A stretch of 64,000 nt of DNA from Paenibacillus sp. Soil750 (GCF_001428045.1 NZ_LMSD01000016.1:1-64000); one strand, 5' to 3'. Counted from the stretch's first letter, positions 20,397-29,358 are shown. The notes: a model not told the origin generated them from the sequence alone. Translations and numbers: made by a program.

Positions 20397-21302
20397 CTAC
20401 CAATACATATAAATCGTTGCTCCACAAATAAAAATTGATGCAGCAAAGCATATTTTAAGCCATGGCATTTTCAGCGTCGACTGAGCGACCTTCTTACCTG
20501 CAATCAGTTTTTTCCATTCCACAATTGCTTCTTCCGACGTTCTAAACTCGCTGCGCAAAGCTTTATTTAGAAAAGGTGCCAATTGAGCAGCAACTGGATT
20601 TTCCCGCATGATCGACGTTAATTGATCTAACTCCCGGTTTTGAGGGAGTGTTTTGATAAAGCCAGCGAAGCGTTTGCGGTGATCTAGTGTTTTTAATAGT
20701 AAAATAGCAAATGAAAATAGATCGTAGCTTTCCTCCGCAACCCGCTCCCCCATATTCCAAAACCCGCGATCGTAGACTTCTGTTAATTGTTTAATCGCTC
20801 GTCCCTTGGGTGATACGCCCCCGAAATCAATAAGATCTACATCGCCATAGTTAGATACAATCATATTCTCGACCTTCAAGTCTCCAAATACATACCCACT
20901 TCTGTGGATTTCAGTGAGCTTTCGCAATAGATTCGTGCCTATCACATAGATCCAATCTTGACTGCGCTTATGTATAAATTCGGAAAGAGTCACGCCCTCA
21001 ATATATCGCATGACATAGAAGGAAATTCCTTTTCCTTGAATCATCATATCATCTGAATCAATCAAAAAATTCTTAAAAGAATTCTCTTTCATCGAAATAG
21101 CAAGTAGGGAATTGATCTCTGACTGATGGTCAACCGTTTCATATCCTGCTTTAAGCGCAAATCTAGCGTTTCCCCTTCGGACAAGAGCAACAATGCCATT
21201 GGAGCCTGCACCTAATAAGCGTTCGACCACATACACATGGCCATTCCACTTCCCCTTAATTACAGCCCCTGGGCGAAAGGCCTCATCATACCACGTAGTC
21301 AC
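20397..21302 (-). CDS. yabT: Serine/threonine protein kinase with C-terminal membrane anchor (YabT-like)
   Basis: Hanks-type kinase, 301 residues. Seen: glycine loop LLGAGSNGIVALV (about 27-39), ATP-binding Lys in FALKAGYE, catalytic loop VFGDLKVENMI, and DFG in LIDFGGVS. The usual HRD is FGD here: the Asp is kept but the Arg is missing. The last ~20 residues (KICFAASIFICGATIYMYW) form one membrane segment, so the kinase is cytosolic and tail-anchored. GTG start with AAGGGA 6 bases upstream; overlaps yabS by 17 bases. In B. subtilis YabT is a sporulation-linked kinase with the same layout. Confidence 0.88.
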   Translation of the reverse strand: MTTWYDEAFRPGAVIKGKWNGHVYVVERLLGAGSNGIVALVRRGNARFALKAGYETVDHQSEINSLLAISMKENSFKNFLIDSDDMMIQGKGISFYVMRYIEGVTLSEFIHKRSQDWIYVIGTNLLRKLTEIHRSGYVFGDLKVENMIVSNYGDVDLIDFGGVSPKGRAIKQLTEVYDRGFWNMGERVAEESYDLFSFAILLLKTLDHRKRFAGFIKTLPQNRELDQLTSIMRENPVAAQLAPFLNKALRSEFRTSEEAIVEWKKLIAGKKVAQSTLKMPWLKICFAASIFICGATIYMYW

Positions 21303-22011
21303 TCAGCATCCCTTCCTCAGTCGTCTTTGGTGAGAAAGGCTTTTCTGTCACGAACTGCAACGTTTGCAGCAGCGCTGGACCGGTTGGTGTCGTACCCTTC
21401 ATGTTTATTTTATAGAACATCTTGTTGACATTTGCAAGCTGATTCGTCCAACCATGGTCCATTTCTAGTTCCTGATCACTCGATTTGGTAGATGGAAAAT
21501 GGAAAACAGCAAGCTCGCTCACACCACTTCGCGCTCTTAAACTAAGCAAAAGATCATGAATGGCTTCACGTACCGCGGCAAGCTTCGGCTTCATACTAGC
21601 ACTTGCATCTATTAAAAGGGCCACACGTAGCGACGTGGTTTCACTCATATTATCAATAACTTGTACCACTTCAGCTCGCTTCTCTGGTGGCAATTGCTCT
21701 AATTGTGAAATCCCCAATATACTTTGCAGTTCCTTGCCCACAGCATGCTGGATGGTTGCATTAACGGTTTTCCGGGTCATCATTTGCACGGTATGCGACA
21801 GTTGTTCGGAATTAACAATCCGACTCATGCCACCGCCTGCTGCTGCAATCTCTCGAATCTCTTCTGAGCCTAGCACACCTAACTCCCCATGATCAATTAC
21901 ACCAATGACATTCACAGCAACACCTTCTGCCTGCGCTTGTGCCGCCGCTATCACGGGACTTACGCCAACATTGGAACAACCGTCTGTAATTAATAAGATT
22001 TGTTTCATCAT
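21286..22011 (-). CDS. yabS: VWA-domain protein (YabS-like)
   Basis: 241 residues with a von Willebrand factor A fold. There are two MIDAS-like strands: LLITDGCSNVGVSP at the N terminus and VALLIDASASMKPKL near residue 130, the latter with the DxSxS metal motif; TPTGPALLQTL supplies the conserved Thr. Function is unknown. It is paired with kinase YabT, overlapping its start by 17 bases, and the same pair exists in B. subtilis between spoIIE and tilS. No signal peptide, so it is probably cytosolic; acting as partner or substrate of YabT is an inference. Confidence 0.85.
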   Translation of the reverse strand: MMKQILLITDGCSNVGVSPVIAAAQAQAEGVAVNVIGVIDHGELGVLGSEEIREIAAAGGGMSRIVNSEQLSHTVQMMTRKTVNATIQHAVGKELQSILGISQLEQLPPEKRAEVVQVIDNMSETTSLRVALLIDASASMKPKLAAVREAIHDLLLSLRARSGVSELAVFHFPSTKSSDQELEMDHGWTNQLANVNKMFYKINMKGTTPTGPALLQTLQFVTEKPFSPKTTEEGMLSDYVV

Positions 22012-22161
22012 AATCTTCTGCCTCCCTGGCCGATAAGATTCGCTCTCTAGTAGTTTCTTATCCTAGTTTTTCCATTTATGAGAGTGTCTAATCATCTTGC
22101 AGGTAGGGATTGCGAAAGGTATTTACTCGATTTTATCCTATACATCCTATGATAAGAACCA

Positions 22162-22190
22162 AATAAGCAGGGGGCATCCCCCTGCTTATT
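22162..22190 (-). terminator. Perfect hairpin after the adhesin gene
   Basis: A 13-bp perfect stem AATAAGCAGGGGG / CCCCCTGCTTATT with a 3-base loop, followed by only a short T-rich stretch. Near-symmetrical, so it may work from both sides. It lies 27 bases beyond the adhesin stop. Confidence 0.65.
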
Positions 22191-22216
22191 TGTAGCGTTA
22201 GTCAATCGTCATTAAG

Positions 22217-25200
22217 TTAACGTCTCCTCCGAACTTTCCTTCCTAACATTACACCAAACAGCACGAAAGTTAAGCCAGCAAGCTTAATATAGAGATGGCT
22301 AGACTCTCCCGTTACCGGCAGCGTTGCTGGCTCAGCAGTTAGAGGAACCACTACGCCAGGATCAGACGGTTTAGGTGACGGAACCGTCGCTAAAGGCGGT
22401 GTAGGCTTAGGTGCCGGCGTTATAGACGGACTCGGAGTTAGACTTGGTGTCGGTGTCGGCGGCGATGTTGGTGTCGATGACGGCGGTGGTGTCGGTGTCG
22501 ACGACGGCGGTGGTGTCGGTGTCGATGTTGGCGGTGGTGTCGGTGTCGACAACGGCGGTGGTGTCGGTGTCGATGTTGGCGGTGGTGTCGGTGTCGACGA
22601 CGGCGGTGGTGTCGGTGTAGTAGTCGGCGGCGGCGTTTTACTATTCGTATACGTCACCCTTTTATTCTCTGCCGCTTGTAGTGCGAATGGATGCTCACTT
22701 CCATCTAGGATATACCCGCTTGGCGCTGTGACTTCTTTAATCACATAGTCACCTGCTAGCAATCCTTGGAAAATGGCTATACCTGCTTCATTCGTCGTTT
22801 GCGTTTGTATGACATTGGTCGTTTCACCGGACTTCCGACTTAGCTCATATTTAGCGCCGCTAAGCGGTAATTCTCTATTCGTTACATCAACCTTTTTAAC
22901 TTCTAAAGACCCGCGGACACCATTCCCTGTGCCTGAGCCTGTGGATACGCCAACCACGATATTTTTAACTGTTTCTATCGGGACCGTTGTCAGATTGCTC
23001 GCGCTAAAACTAACCACATTGGTGACAGATTCTTGGTCGCGTGCCGCAATGACAGATTGATATTCCAACACAAAGGCTGTCGAGATTGGACTTTTGAATT
23101 TTAAGCGGAACGTCTGATTCCCTTCTGTATCCGTTAGAATATCAACTGTGTAGCCGACATCCTTTACTAATTCGACATCCTTGGTCAAATCACCATTGGC
23201 AGCTGCCTTCATACTGAATAAATGGAAAGAATTCGACAGCAGGACTTGATTTCTAGATGGTCTATCGAAAATTTCCGCATCCCATAGCTTCGATTGTCCC
23301 TGATTAATGGTAATTTTCCAATCGATCTTATCACCGCTTTGTGAGCCGTTCTTGCTCACGTATTCCCCACCATGAGGGATATTTACGCTGGCCGTAAGGT
23401 TTCTAGATACCTGGGATTGCCCATCATATACCTTAGCCGTATTAGCAACCGTACTAGGAATCAACGCTCCCTCTAAACTTGTTTTAAACACGATTATATA
23501 GGCTGTTGAAAGGGGTTCGTGGAACGTAACAATAAGCTTGTTCTGAGCATCAATGCTTACCCCATAGCGGGAAGCATCTACGACTGTGCCTGGCGATGGG
23601 TCGCCATCTACAGAAACGTTCATGTTGTACACAACAAGCGAGCCATCAACGAACTTCTGATTCTCTTGTAAGACATCCTCGACTCTCGGTGAAGCAATCT
23701 CCTTCTCACTGTAGTTCACACCTACTGTCCAAGTTAGCTGTTTATTCACCACATTATAATTACCATATTTGTAACCACTGTTAATATATTCATCTCGCGC
23801 ATAGAAAGCGGCCCCAACTGTTTGCGAATAGGTCACTTCATCCGTCGAACTCCAGTCCATCTGAGCCGTATTATGGAAAATGGCTGTACTATCTTTCGGG
23901 ACAATCCAAGTCAAATCAAAATTCGTTTGATAAGTGATGATAACTGGCTGCGTCAGAGGCTTTGTAAAGTTGATTGTAAAGCCATCATATTTACTCACAC
24001 TGTTATCCAAGGTGAAATCGGCGGGACTATGCAATGTCTCATTACCCTGCGTTATGACTAAAGAATCCTCTATAAAGTACATACCCTTATGAGGGAACGT
24101 ATCCTTCACGACAACATGATTCATAACCTGGCTGTTTCCGTTTAATTCAATTTTCCAGCCTACCTTCTTTTCGATATAGTTGGCCGCTCCTACGTTTTTA
24201 ATTAGACCTACTTGTGTAGTATTCTGCGATGCACTGCTATGCTCCTCCGTCCATATTGTCACCTCATTCGTGATGACCGCATCAGCGATGATTGGGCGGG
24301 CAGCTTGGGTTTGATAATCAATTCGATACGCGCCAGTAATAGCCGTTTTAAATTTCAACTTAAATATGTTGCCGCTCTCACCCATCGGTGTAATAGTATA
24401 CTGGTCGGCTGACAGAACAGCGCCACGAGTCTCATTGCCCCCTGCATCAAAAGTCACCGGATACACATGAAGAGATCCATCCACAAGTTGATGCGGCACA
24501 CTCACAGTGTCTATGATATAAGCATTTTCTTCACTAATCGATACCTCTCCACCGTTGTAAAGAACGCTCCAATCTATTTTCTGCTGAATAGCTTGATAAT
24601 CCGTAATTTCTTTCTTGAGTATACTTCCTCGTTGCACTGCAACTGTTGACGTTGCTTCAACTGCTGACGTATGACTTCCTCCAAACTTGGCAGTATTCGT
24701 GAATGACAACTTGCTGGGGTCAGTAATATTTGTTACATACTGAATCCGGTAAGCCGACGTAATCGGGTTGTTTGTGAAATGAACCGTCAAAACGCCTCCA
24801 GTTGTGTTCACTGTATACTGACTACTATCCAGTTCTGCCCCCTGTATGACAGTGCCGTCCAGTTGCACATTCAAAGCATAAACTTTGACTCCTGTTGGCG
24901 TGGATAATCCCTCCACGTTCGGATCTGTCATGACAGCATCCTGAACCGTATCCAGTAATTTGTTCACATCCACCGTCCAATTTATCGATTTCGCATTGTA
25001 ACCTTGGGGGACACCAGATTTACTAATCGTTGAATCTACGGCAGGCCTGAACTTTATGGTAAATATCTGGTCGCCGCTTCGAACAGGAATCACAATTGTT
25101 TGTTCCGTAGTCCCTGTTATTTGGCTCTTATTAAATTGCGTAAGGAAGCTCAACGTTCCCTTCAAATCATCATGACTCTCAATAAATTCGTTAAACGTAA

Positions 25201-25573
25201 TCACCACATGATGACTATCTTTATTGGCATGGAAATTCCCTACTGTCGAACTGTTGTCTATGACGAGAGCACCGCTTACATTATTGAATAACTCAAACTC
25301 CTGCGGCAGCGTAAAAGTAAACGTATCTCCGTTGTGGTAGCCATGACCATTCGGCAAAGACCAGGTGTAGTCCAGCTTAGCTTGAGCATTCTGGTTATAC
25401 ACATTCCCCGTTACCACTTGCCCATTACTATCGTATACCGCTAATGTGACACTATCGAGGATGTTGCCCGATATTTCAGTTGCATTCACCTGGCTAGATA
25501 AGGTAATCCCATAAAGACATTGCATAAACATAAGAAGAGCAATTAGCAAAGCCTTTGTTTGTTTCTTCACCAT
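22217..25573 (-). CDS. LPXTG-anchored MSCRAMM-like surface adhesin with repeated Ig-like modules
   Basis: 1118 residues, the largest accessory gene here. The N terminus is a signal peptide (VKKQTKALLIALLMFMQCLYG; cleavage probably after SSQVNA near residue 31). Residues about 32-310 resemble the paired Ig-like adhesin head of collagen/fibrinogen-binding proteins. Several related modules of about 140-160 residues follow, with recurring I-DW-V, DGSLVVY and AYRIDYQT-like strands. A Cna-B/SpaA-type domain spans about 925-1010 (GSLEVKKVDV, IKEVTAPSGYILDG), likely with an isopeptide bond. A TPTPPPSS repeat linker (about 1015-1075), LPVTG at 1085, a hydrophobic segment and RRRR complete the sorting signal. 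Ligand unknown. The neighbouring sortase probably anchors it. Confidence 0.85.
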   Translation of the reverse strand: MVKKQTKALLIALLMFMQCLYGITLSSQVNATEISGNILDSVTLAVYDSNGQVVTGNVYNQNAQAKLDYTWSLPNGHGYHNGDTFTFTLPQEFELFNNVSGALVIDNSSTVGNFHANKDSHHVVITFNEFIESHDDLKGTLSFLTQFNKSQITGTTEQTIVIPVRSGDQIFTIKFRPAVDSTISKSGVPQGYNAKSINWTVDVNKLLDTVQDAVMTDPNVEGLSTPTGVKVYALNVQLDGTVIQGAELDSSQYTVNTTGGVLTVHFTNNPITSAYRIQYVTNITDPSKLSFTNTAKFGGSHTSAVEATSTVAVQRGSILKKEITDYQAIQQKIDWSVLYNGGEVSISEENAYIIDTVSVPHQLVDGSLHVYPVTFDAGGNETRGAVLSADQYTITPMGESGNIFKLKFKTAITGAYRIDYQTQAARPIIADAVITNEVTIWTEEHSSASQNTTQVGLIKNVGAANYIEKKVGWKIELNGNSQVMNHVVVKDTFPHKGMYFIEDSLVITQGNETLHSPADFTLDNSVSKYDGFTINFTKPLTQPVIITYQTNFDLTWIVPKDSTAIFHNTAQMDWSSTDEVTYSQTVGAAFYARDEYINSGYKYGNYNVVNKQLTWTVGVNYSEKEIASPRVEDVLQENQKFVDGSLVVYNMNVSVDGDPSPGTVVDASRYGVSIDAQNKLIVTFHEPLSTAYIIVFKTSLEGALIPSTVANTAKVYDGQSQVSRNLTASVNIPHGGEYVSKNGSQSGDKIDWKITINQGQSKLWDAEIFDRPSRNQVLLSNSFHLFSMKAAANGDLTKDVELVKDVGYTVDILTDTEGNQTFRLKFKSPISTAFVLEYQSVIAARDQESVTNVVSFSASNLTTVPIETVKNIVVGVSTGSGTGNGVRGSLEVKKVDVTNRELPLSGAKYELSRKSGETTNVIQTQTTNEAGIAIFQGLLAGDYVIKEVTAPSGYILDGSEHPFALQAAENKRVTYTNSKTPPPTTTPTPPPSSTPTPPPTSTPTPPPLSTPTPPPTSTPTPPPSSTPTPPPSSTPTSPPTPTPSLTPSPSITPAPKPTPPLATVPSPKPSDPGVVVPLTAEPATLPVTGESSHLYIKLAGLTFVLFGVMLGRKVRRRR
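22457..22624 (-). repeat. 24-bp tandem repeats encoding a TPTPPPSS linker
   Basis: Six near-identical 24-base units from 22481 to 22624 plus one diverged unit at 22457-22480. Units differ mainly in the last three or four bases. They encode the Thr/Pro-rich stalk before the LPVTG signal, so repeat number could vary and change stalk length. Confidence 0.85.
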
Positions 25574-25638
25574 CTTTGTTTAGACCTCCATTTCAGATAT
25601 GTACCTTTTCATTGAAAAGAAAGAACACTTATTTTCCT

Positions 25639-25666
25639 TTGATACAAATTGTATCATTTTTGACAA
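25639..25666 (-). promoter_or_regulatory. Adhesin promoter overlapped by a 17-bp perfect palindrome
   Basis: Minus strand TTGTCA (25661-25666), 16-base spacer, TATCAA (25639-25644). The palindrome TGATACAAATTGTATCA (25640-25656) covers the -10 and most of the spacer, the position of a repressor operator. The cognate regulator is not in the window. Confidence 0.55.
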
Positions 25667-25728
25667 GCGGGTAGTACACCTGTTTTGAAAATATGTAATA
25701 TCCATCCTTTCTATACGTGAACTTCTAA

Positions 25729-26466
25729 CTATTCAACCAATTTCCCTTTCACAATTAAGCGATGCGTCGGGTCTACCATGGGATCACACGTAATTAACGT
25801 AATTTCCCGATTACTGCCATTACTTTGTAATACCCATACATCTGTTGGAAGTACAACTAACTTCTCCTCTACGCTGTAGACGTATTTCCGGCTCCCTGTA
25901 TCGACTTCAATCACATCACCAGGGACAACTTCATCTAGGCGATTAAAATTTTTACCGTACGTCAAATTTCGATGCCCAGCAATCGCATAATTACCTATTG
26001 CACCAGCTTTTCCTGTATTCGCAATACTGGCAACTGCGATTTTCATATTATCCATGGTCGCACCAGATAGAATGGGGAGCTTCAAATCAATTTTATCAAT
26101 ACTCAGAACCCCCTCCATGTTCTTTGGTTTCACAGGGGGAGGCTTTGCTGTCGCCACAACCTTCACAACCGTGTCGCTCACGCTTGTGGGCTTTGCGGAT
26201 TCAGACACCAATGGCTCGTTGATCCATACACTTGCATCTGGTGAGGGGGTTACACCGCTCCCAACGGGTGTAGCCTTCGAACCTCCTGCAGCAAGTACCT
26301 CCACATTTTCCTCTCCGGGCAACTGGTCCATCGCTTGCATATTGTCTTGCCATTGTTTCAAAATCTGATCTTGTTGATAAGTTTCATATCGATCATTTAT
26401 CGTGGGATACAGAAACAGGCATACTCCCAGAAGTATGAGCAATATGGCAAACCATCTCCTAATCAT
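25729..26466 (-). CDS. Sortase (class D-like)
   Basis: Transpeptidase that attaches LPXTG proteins to the cell wall. 245 residues: an N-terminal membrane segment (RRWFAILLILLGVCLFLYP), a linker rich in Ser/Thr/Pro/Val (about 50-120), then the sortase barrel. The catalytic triad is visible: His in YAIAGHRNLTYGKNF, Cys in ITLITCDP, and Arg in THRLIVKGKL. The single N-terminal anchor and the TLITC motif fit class D better than class B or C. The adhesin follows 155 bases downstream; it carries the only sorting signal in the window. Ribosome site AAAGGCGG at 8 bases. Confidence 0.9.
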   Translation of the reverse strand: MIRRWFAILLILLGVCLFLYPTINDRYETYQQDQILKQWQDNMQAMDQLPGEENVEVLAAGGSKATPVGSGVTPSPDASVWINEPLVSESAKPTSVSDTVVKVVATAKPPPVKPKNMEGVLSIDKIDLKLPILSGATMDNMKIAVASIANTGKAGAIGNYAIAGHRNLTYGKNFNRLDEVVPGDVIEVDTGSRKYVYSVEEKLVVLPTDVWVLQSNGSNREITLITCDPMVDPTHRLIVKGKLVE

Positions 26467-26490
26467 TCAACTAACCGCCTTTCTTGACTC

Positions 26491-26525
26491 AAAAACCGCG
26501 CCGGCAAATGAGCCGGCACGGCTTA
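26491..26525 (-). terminator. spoIIE intrinsic terminator
   Basis: Minus strand: AAGCCGTGCCGGC, loop TCATTT, GCCGGCGCGGTT, then TTT. It ends only 25 bases before the sortase start codon. Confidence 0.85.
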
Positions 26526-26534
26526 TTAGAACCT

Positions 26535-29042
26535 TTAACTAACTGTTTTCGGACGCTCCATACGTGTAATACCCGGCCAACGGAACGTCGCCCATTCCGG
26601 CTGTCGCTTCTCAATACGTGCTACCACAACCGTCATATCATCCTGAATTTCTCCGTGATGATGGCGGAAAATACGCTCCAATAAGCAATCCGCGAAATCC
26701 TGCGGTAACGTCGTATCAATTTCCTGAATCATCCGCTTCATCCACATCTCCTTGTTTACAGCATGGCCCGGGGCATCAAAGATACCATCAGTCATCATCA
26801 CAAGGATATCTCCTGATTGCAGCGGTATGGAGACCAGATCGACATCAATCTCACTCAAGATGCCTACCGGCAAATTGTTGGCCGAGATCGGAATAACCTC
26901 CGTGCCGCGCTTAATGAAGCTTGGCGTAGAGCCGATCTTCATGAATGTTGTATTGGCACTGTACATATCAATCAATGCCATATCCACCGTCGCGTACATC
27001 TCATCCGATGAACGCAGCATCAACACCGAGTTCAGCGACTTGATCGCCAACTTCTCATCCATCCCCGACTGCAGCAGCTGCTGCAGGATACTAAGCGCCG
27101 TCTCGCTCTCCGCACGCGCTCGCTCGCCATTCCCCATGCCGTCGCTCAGCGCAACGGCATACTTGCCATTGCCCAGCTCCACCGTGGAGTAGCTGTCACC
27201 GGAGAAGAGATCGCCTCCCTTGGCAGCGCCGGCGACTCCGGTCTCCACCTCGTATTCTTTGGCGGAGCCGAATACGACTGTGCTGTAGCCCTCGCCGCGC
27301 GTGTGCATTTCCTCACGCATGACGGCGACGTTCTCGCCGATGATTTCGCTCAGAAGCGGCGCGATGATTTTACGACATTCATCAAATCCCTTCGTATATT
27401 GATGGATGATTTCGATTTCGATGTTGCCTTCGTCTAACGAAATCACATCGATGGTATGAATAGATAAGCCCAGCTCCTCTAGGGCATTACGAATTTGCTC
27501 TTCTTGGAGGAACAACTCCTGTCCTTCCCTTTTAATTTCCTTTGCTAAGTCTTCCATGACCTGCGAAACACCTGACAATTGGTCGGCAACAAGATGCCGG
27601 CTATCGATAATCTGCTTTTTCCAATGCCTGTCATTCTTATATAAACTATATTGCTGTTTCATCACATCTAGCACTTGTTCCGTACGGATGCACACCTTCT
27701 TCCACTCAGGCGGAATCTGTTTCTTCGTCATACTCTCCTTTGTCTCGATTTGGCTCATCATATCCGTCATATACGTATAAGTTTGATAGAATTTCTGATC
27801 CCAGCACTGGCTCTTCTTCCAACAAGACTCACATGCCTTCTGGGTGACAGCATTCATGAAATGTCCGACATCTTCCTCCTTCCGACTCACCTCATCTTCA
27901 GTCGTTAACTGTTTAAAGCTGCGCGCCAACTGGCGGAATACCTCAGAGAATTGCTCTACGCGACCAGCCGTCACATCCCGCACACGCTTCGCATAATCCT
28001 GCTGCGATTTCAGATTCTCTTGGGTACCAGGCACATACTTAGCAAGCATCAGAATAACGCTGCGCGGCGTAAGAAGGAACAGGGCAACCGCCGCAAGAGA
28101 TTCCCAGGCCGAATTGATCATATCCACATTAGAACCCATATAGAAAGAGAGAATAACCGAGCCGATCAGCATCCCGAAGGCTACCATTAAGCGATTCCCA
28201 TCTTTAAGGAGACCAGCGAGCATACCAGAGAATGCAAGTAAACTCATCTGATAGATCGCATTGCTATTCGCAAGACTCAGGATAAGCCCTGTGACAACAC
28301 CAACGGACGCTCCGAACGGCGCTCCTCCTACCAACGCAAACAGAAGTATCAAGTAACGCGATAGCACATGCTCTACCGTGACAGGACCCACTAGCCAACC
28401 AACCGTACCTGTCATGACCGATGCCAGCAAAATAATTAAGCAAATAATTTCCTCATGTTTAAGATGATAGTTTTTGCGGGTAAGCGTGAATACAGGGATC
28501 GCTTGAATGAAAATGAGCGTCAGTACCAAACTTAGCAACGCTTCCACGGTAAGCATCATCAAGGAGTACCACGTCAAGTTTGAAACAACTAGCTCCGCAA
28601 AGAGCTGCACGAGGAACGTTGAGCTAAAAACGAGTATCGGCGCTAACGAAACGTCTGAGCGTTCATATTTCTCAAGTGCCTTCTGGATCAGTAAGAAGAT
28701 AACGATTTCTGTCACTAGATAACCGGTGTTCCCATTCACCGCAAGCAAGCTACCAGCAAATGATGCAATACCCACCCAATGCAAGATATCCTTTCTTGTA
28801 AAATAGATGACTGCGACAAACGCCAAAGCAAATGGTGATAACTGTTCCAGAATCATCGCCCGACCGAGCAAGAAGCCCATAACGATGAGCAGTAACGACC
28901 ACTTCTTAGCAACAAAAGCTTGTACCCATCGATTCTCCACAGCTGCACTGTGAACACCTACTTTTGCTTTCTGCCAAATTCCCGACCATCCGCTACCCAT
29001 CACCGCGCCTAAGCTTCGTCTTTGCATATTCTCGAACACCAT
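26535..29042 (-). CDS. spoIIE: Stage II sporulation protein E (PP2C-type phosphatase)
   Basis: Dephosphorylates SpoIIAA to release sigma-F in the forespore and takes part in polar septation. 835 residues: about ten membrane segments (roughly 50-330), a central FtsZ-interacting/dimer region, and a C-terminal PP2C domain from about 590 with GDLFSGDSYSTVEL, KYAVALSDGMGNGERARAES and MMTDGIFDAP, holding the metal-binding Asp residues. The promoter at 29069-29101 has the unusual 21-bp spacing known from B. subtilis spoIIE. Downstream neighbours are sortase and adhesin rather than yabS. Confidence 0.97.
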   Translation of the reverse strand: MVFENMQRRSLGAVMGSGWSGIWQKAKVGVHSAAVENRWVQAFVAKKWSLLLIVMGFLLGRAMILEQLSPFALAFVAVIYFTRKDILHWVGIASFAGSLLAVNGNTGYLVTEIVIFLLIQKALEKYERSDVSLAPILVFSSTFLVQLFAELVVSNLTWYSLMMLTVEALLSLVLTLIFIQAIPVFTLTRKNYHLKHEEIICLIILLASVMTGTVGWLVGPVTVEHVLSRYLILLFALVGGAPFGASVGVVTGLILSLANSNAIYQMSLLAFSGMLAGLLKDGNRLMVAFGMLIGSVILSFYMGSNVDMINSAWESLAAVALFLLTPRSVILMLAKYVPGTQENLKSQQDYAKRVRDVTAGRVEQFSEVFRQLARSFKQLTTEDEVSRKEEDVGHFMNAVTQKACESCWKKSQCWDQKFYQTYTYMTDMMSQIETKESMTKKQIPPEWKKVCIRTEQVLDVMKQQYSLYKNDRHWKKQIIDSRHLVADQLSGVSQVMEDLAKEIKREGQELFLQEEQIRNALEELGLSIHTIDVISLDEGNIEIEIIHQYTKGFDECRKIIAPLLSEIIGENVAVMREEMHTRGEGYSTVVFGSAKEYEVETGVAGAAKGGDLFSGDSYSTVELGNGKYAVALSDGMGNGERARAESETALSILQQLLQSGMDEKLAIKSLNSVLMLRSSDEMYATVDMALIDMYSANTTFMKIGSTPSFIKRGTEVIPISANNLPVGILSEIDVDLVSIPLQSGDILVMMTDGIFDAPGHAVNKEMWMKRMIQEIDTTLPQDFADCLLERIFRHHHGEIQDDMTVVVARIEKRQPEWATFRWPGITRMERPKTVS

Positions 29043-29068
29043 CCATTTCTTCCCTTATTTGTTACTCT

Positions 29069-29101
29069 AGTATAGAGACAATCTAGCAGAAAGTTTGTCA
29101 G
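29069..29101 (-). promoter_or_regulatory. spoIIE promoter, sigma-A with 21-bp spacing
   Basis: Minus strand CTGACA (29096-29101), 21-base spacer, TATACT (29069-29074). The 21-bp spacing is the special feature of Spo0A-dependent spoIIE and spoIIG promoters in B. subtilis. The -35 region (CTGACAAA) itself resembles a Spo0A box. Confidence 0.7.
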
Positions 29102-29125
29102 AATGAGTTGATAGAGTCAAAGAAA

Positions 29126-29134
29126 TTTCCGACA
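29126..29134 (-). promoter_or_regulatory. Putative Spo0A box upstream of spoIIE
   Basis: Minus strand TGTCGGAAA, one mismatch from the TGTCGAA core, about 65-72 bases upstream of the predicted spoIIE start. Confidence 0.5.
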
Positions 29135-29139
29135 TGTCC

Positions 29140-29311
29140 CGATGTCTTTGTCAACAGGCCCCAGCCCTTGCCCGCTCTAGGTTCCTCGGGTTGAAAACGT
29201 TTCCAAAAGTCTGATTACCTCGAAACTACGCGCCGCATATGAGGGAGATACCCGTAACTCCATGTCGATTGATTTTCATTGTTTTTGCCGGACTTGTCGC
29301 ACATGACAAAG
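29140..29311. other. Intergenic stretch without recognised features
   Basis: Between the spoIIE promoter and the yabR terminator. B. subtilis carries tRNA genes near here; I looked for cloverleaf and TTCGA arms and found none. No credible small gene seen. Confidence 0.5.
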
Positions 29312-29343
29312 AAAAAACCACATTCGCCGGAGCGAATGTGGTT
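29312..29343 (-). terminator. yabR intrinsic terminator
   Basis: Minus strand: CCACATTCGC, loop TCCG, GCGAATGTGG and six T residues. Confidence 0.92.
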
Positions 29344-29358
29344 CATCATCTGCATCTA

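Noticed and set aside
22457..22624. CRISPR-like repeat array
   Set aside because: Units are directly adjacent without spacers and encode an in-frame TPTPPPSS linker.
29140..29311. tRNA genes next to spoIIE as in B. subtilis
   Set aside because: No cloverleaf arms or TTCGA T-loop found on either strand.
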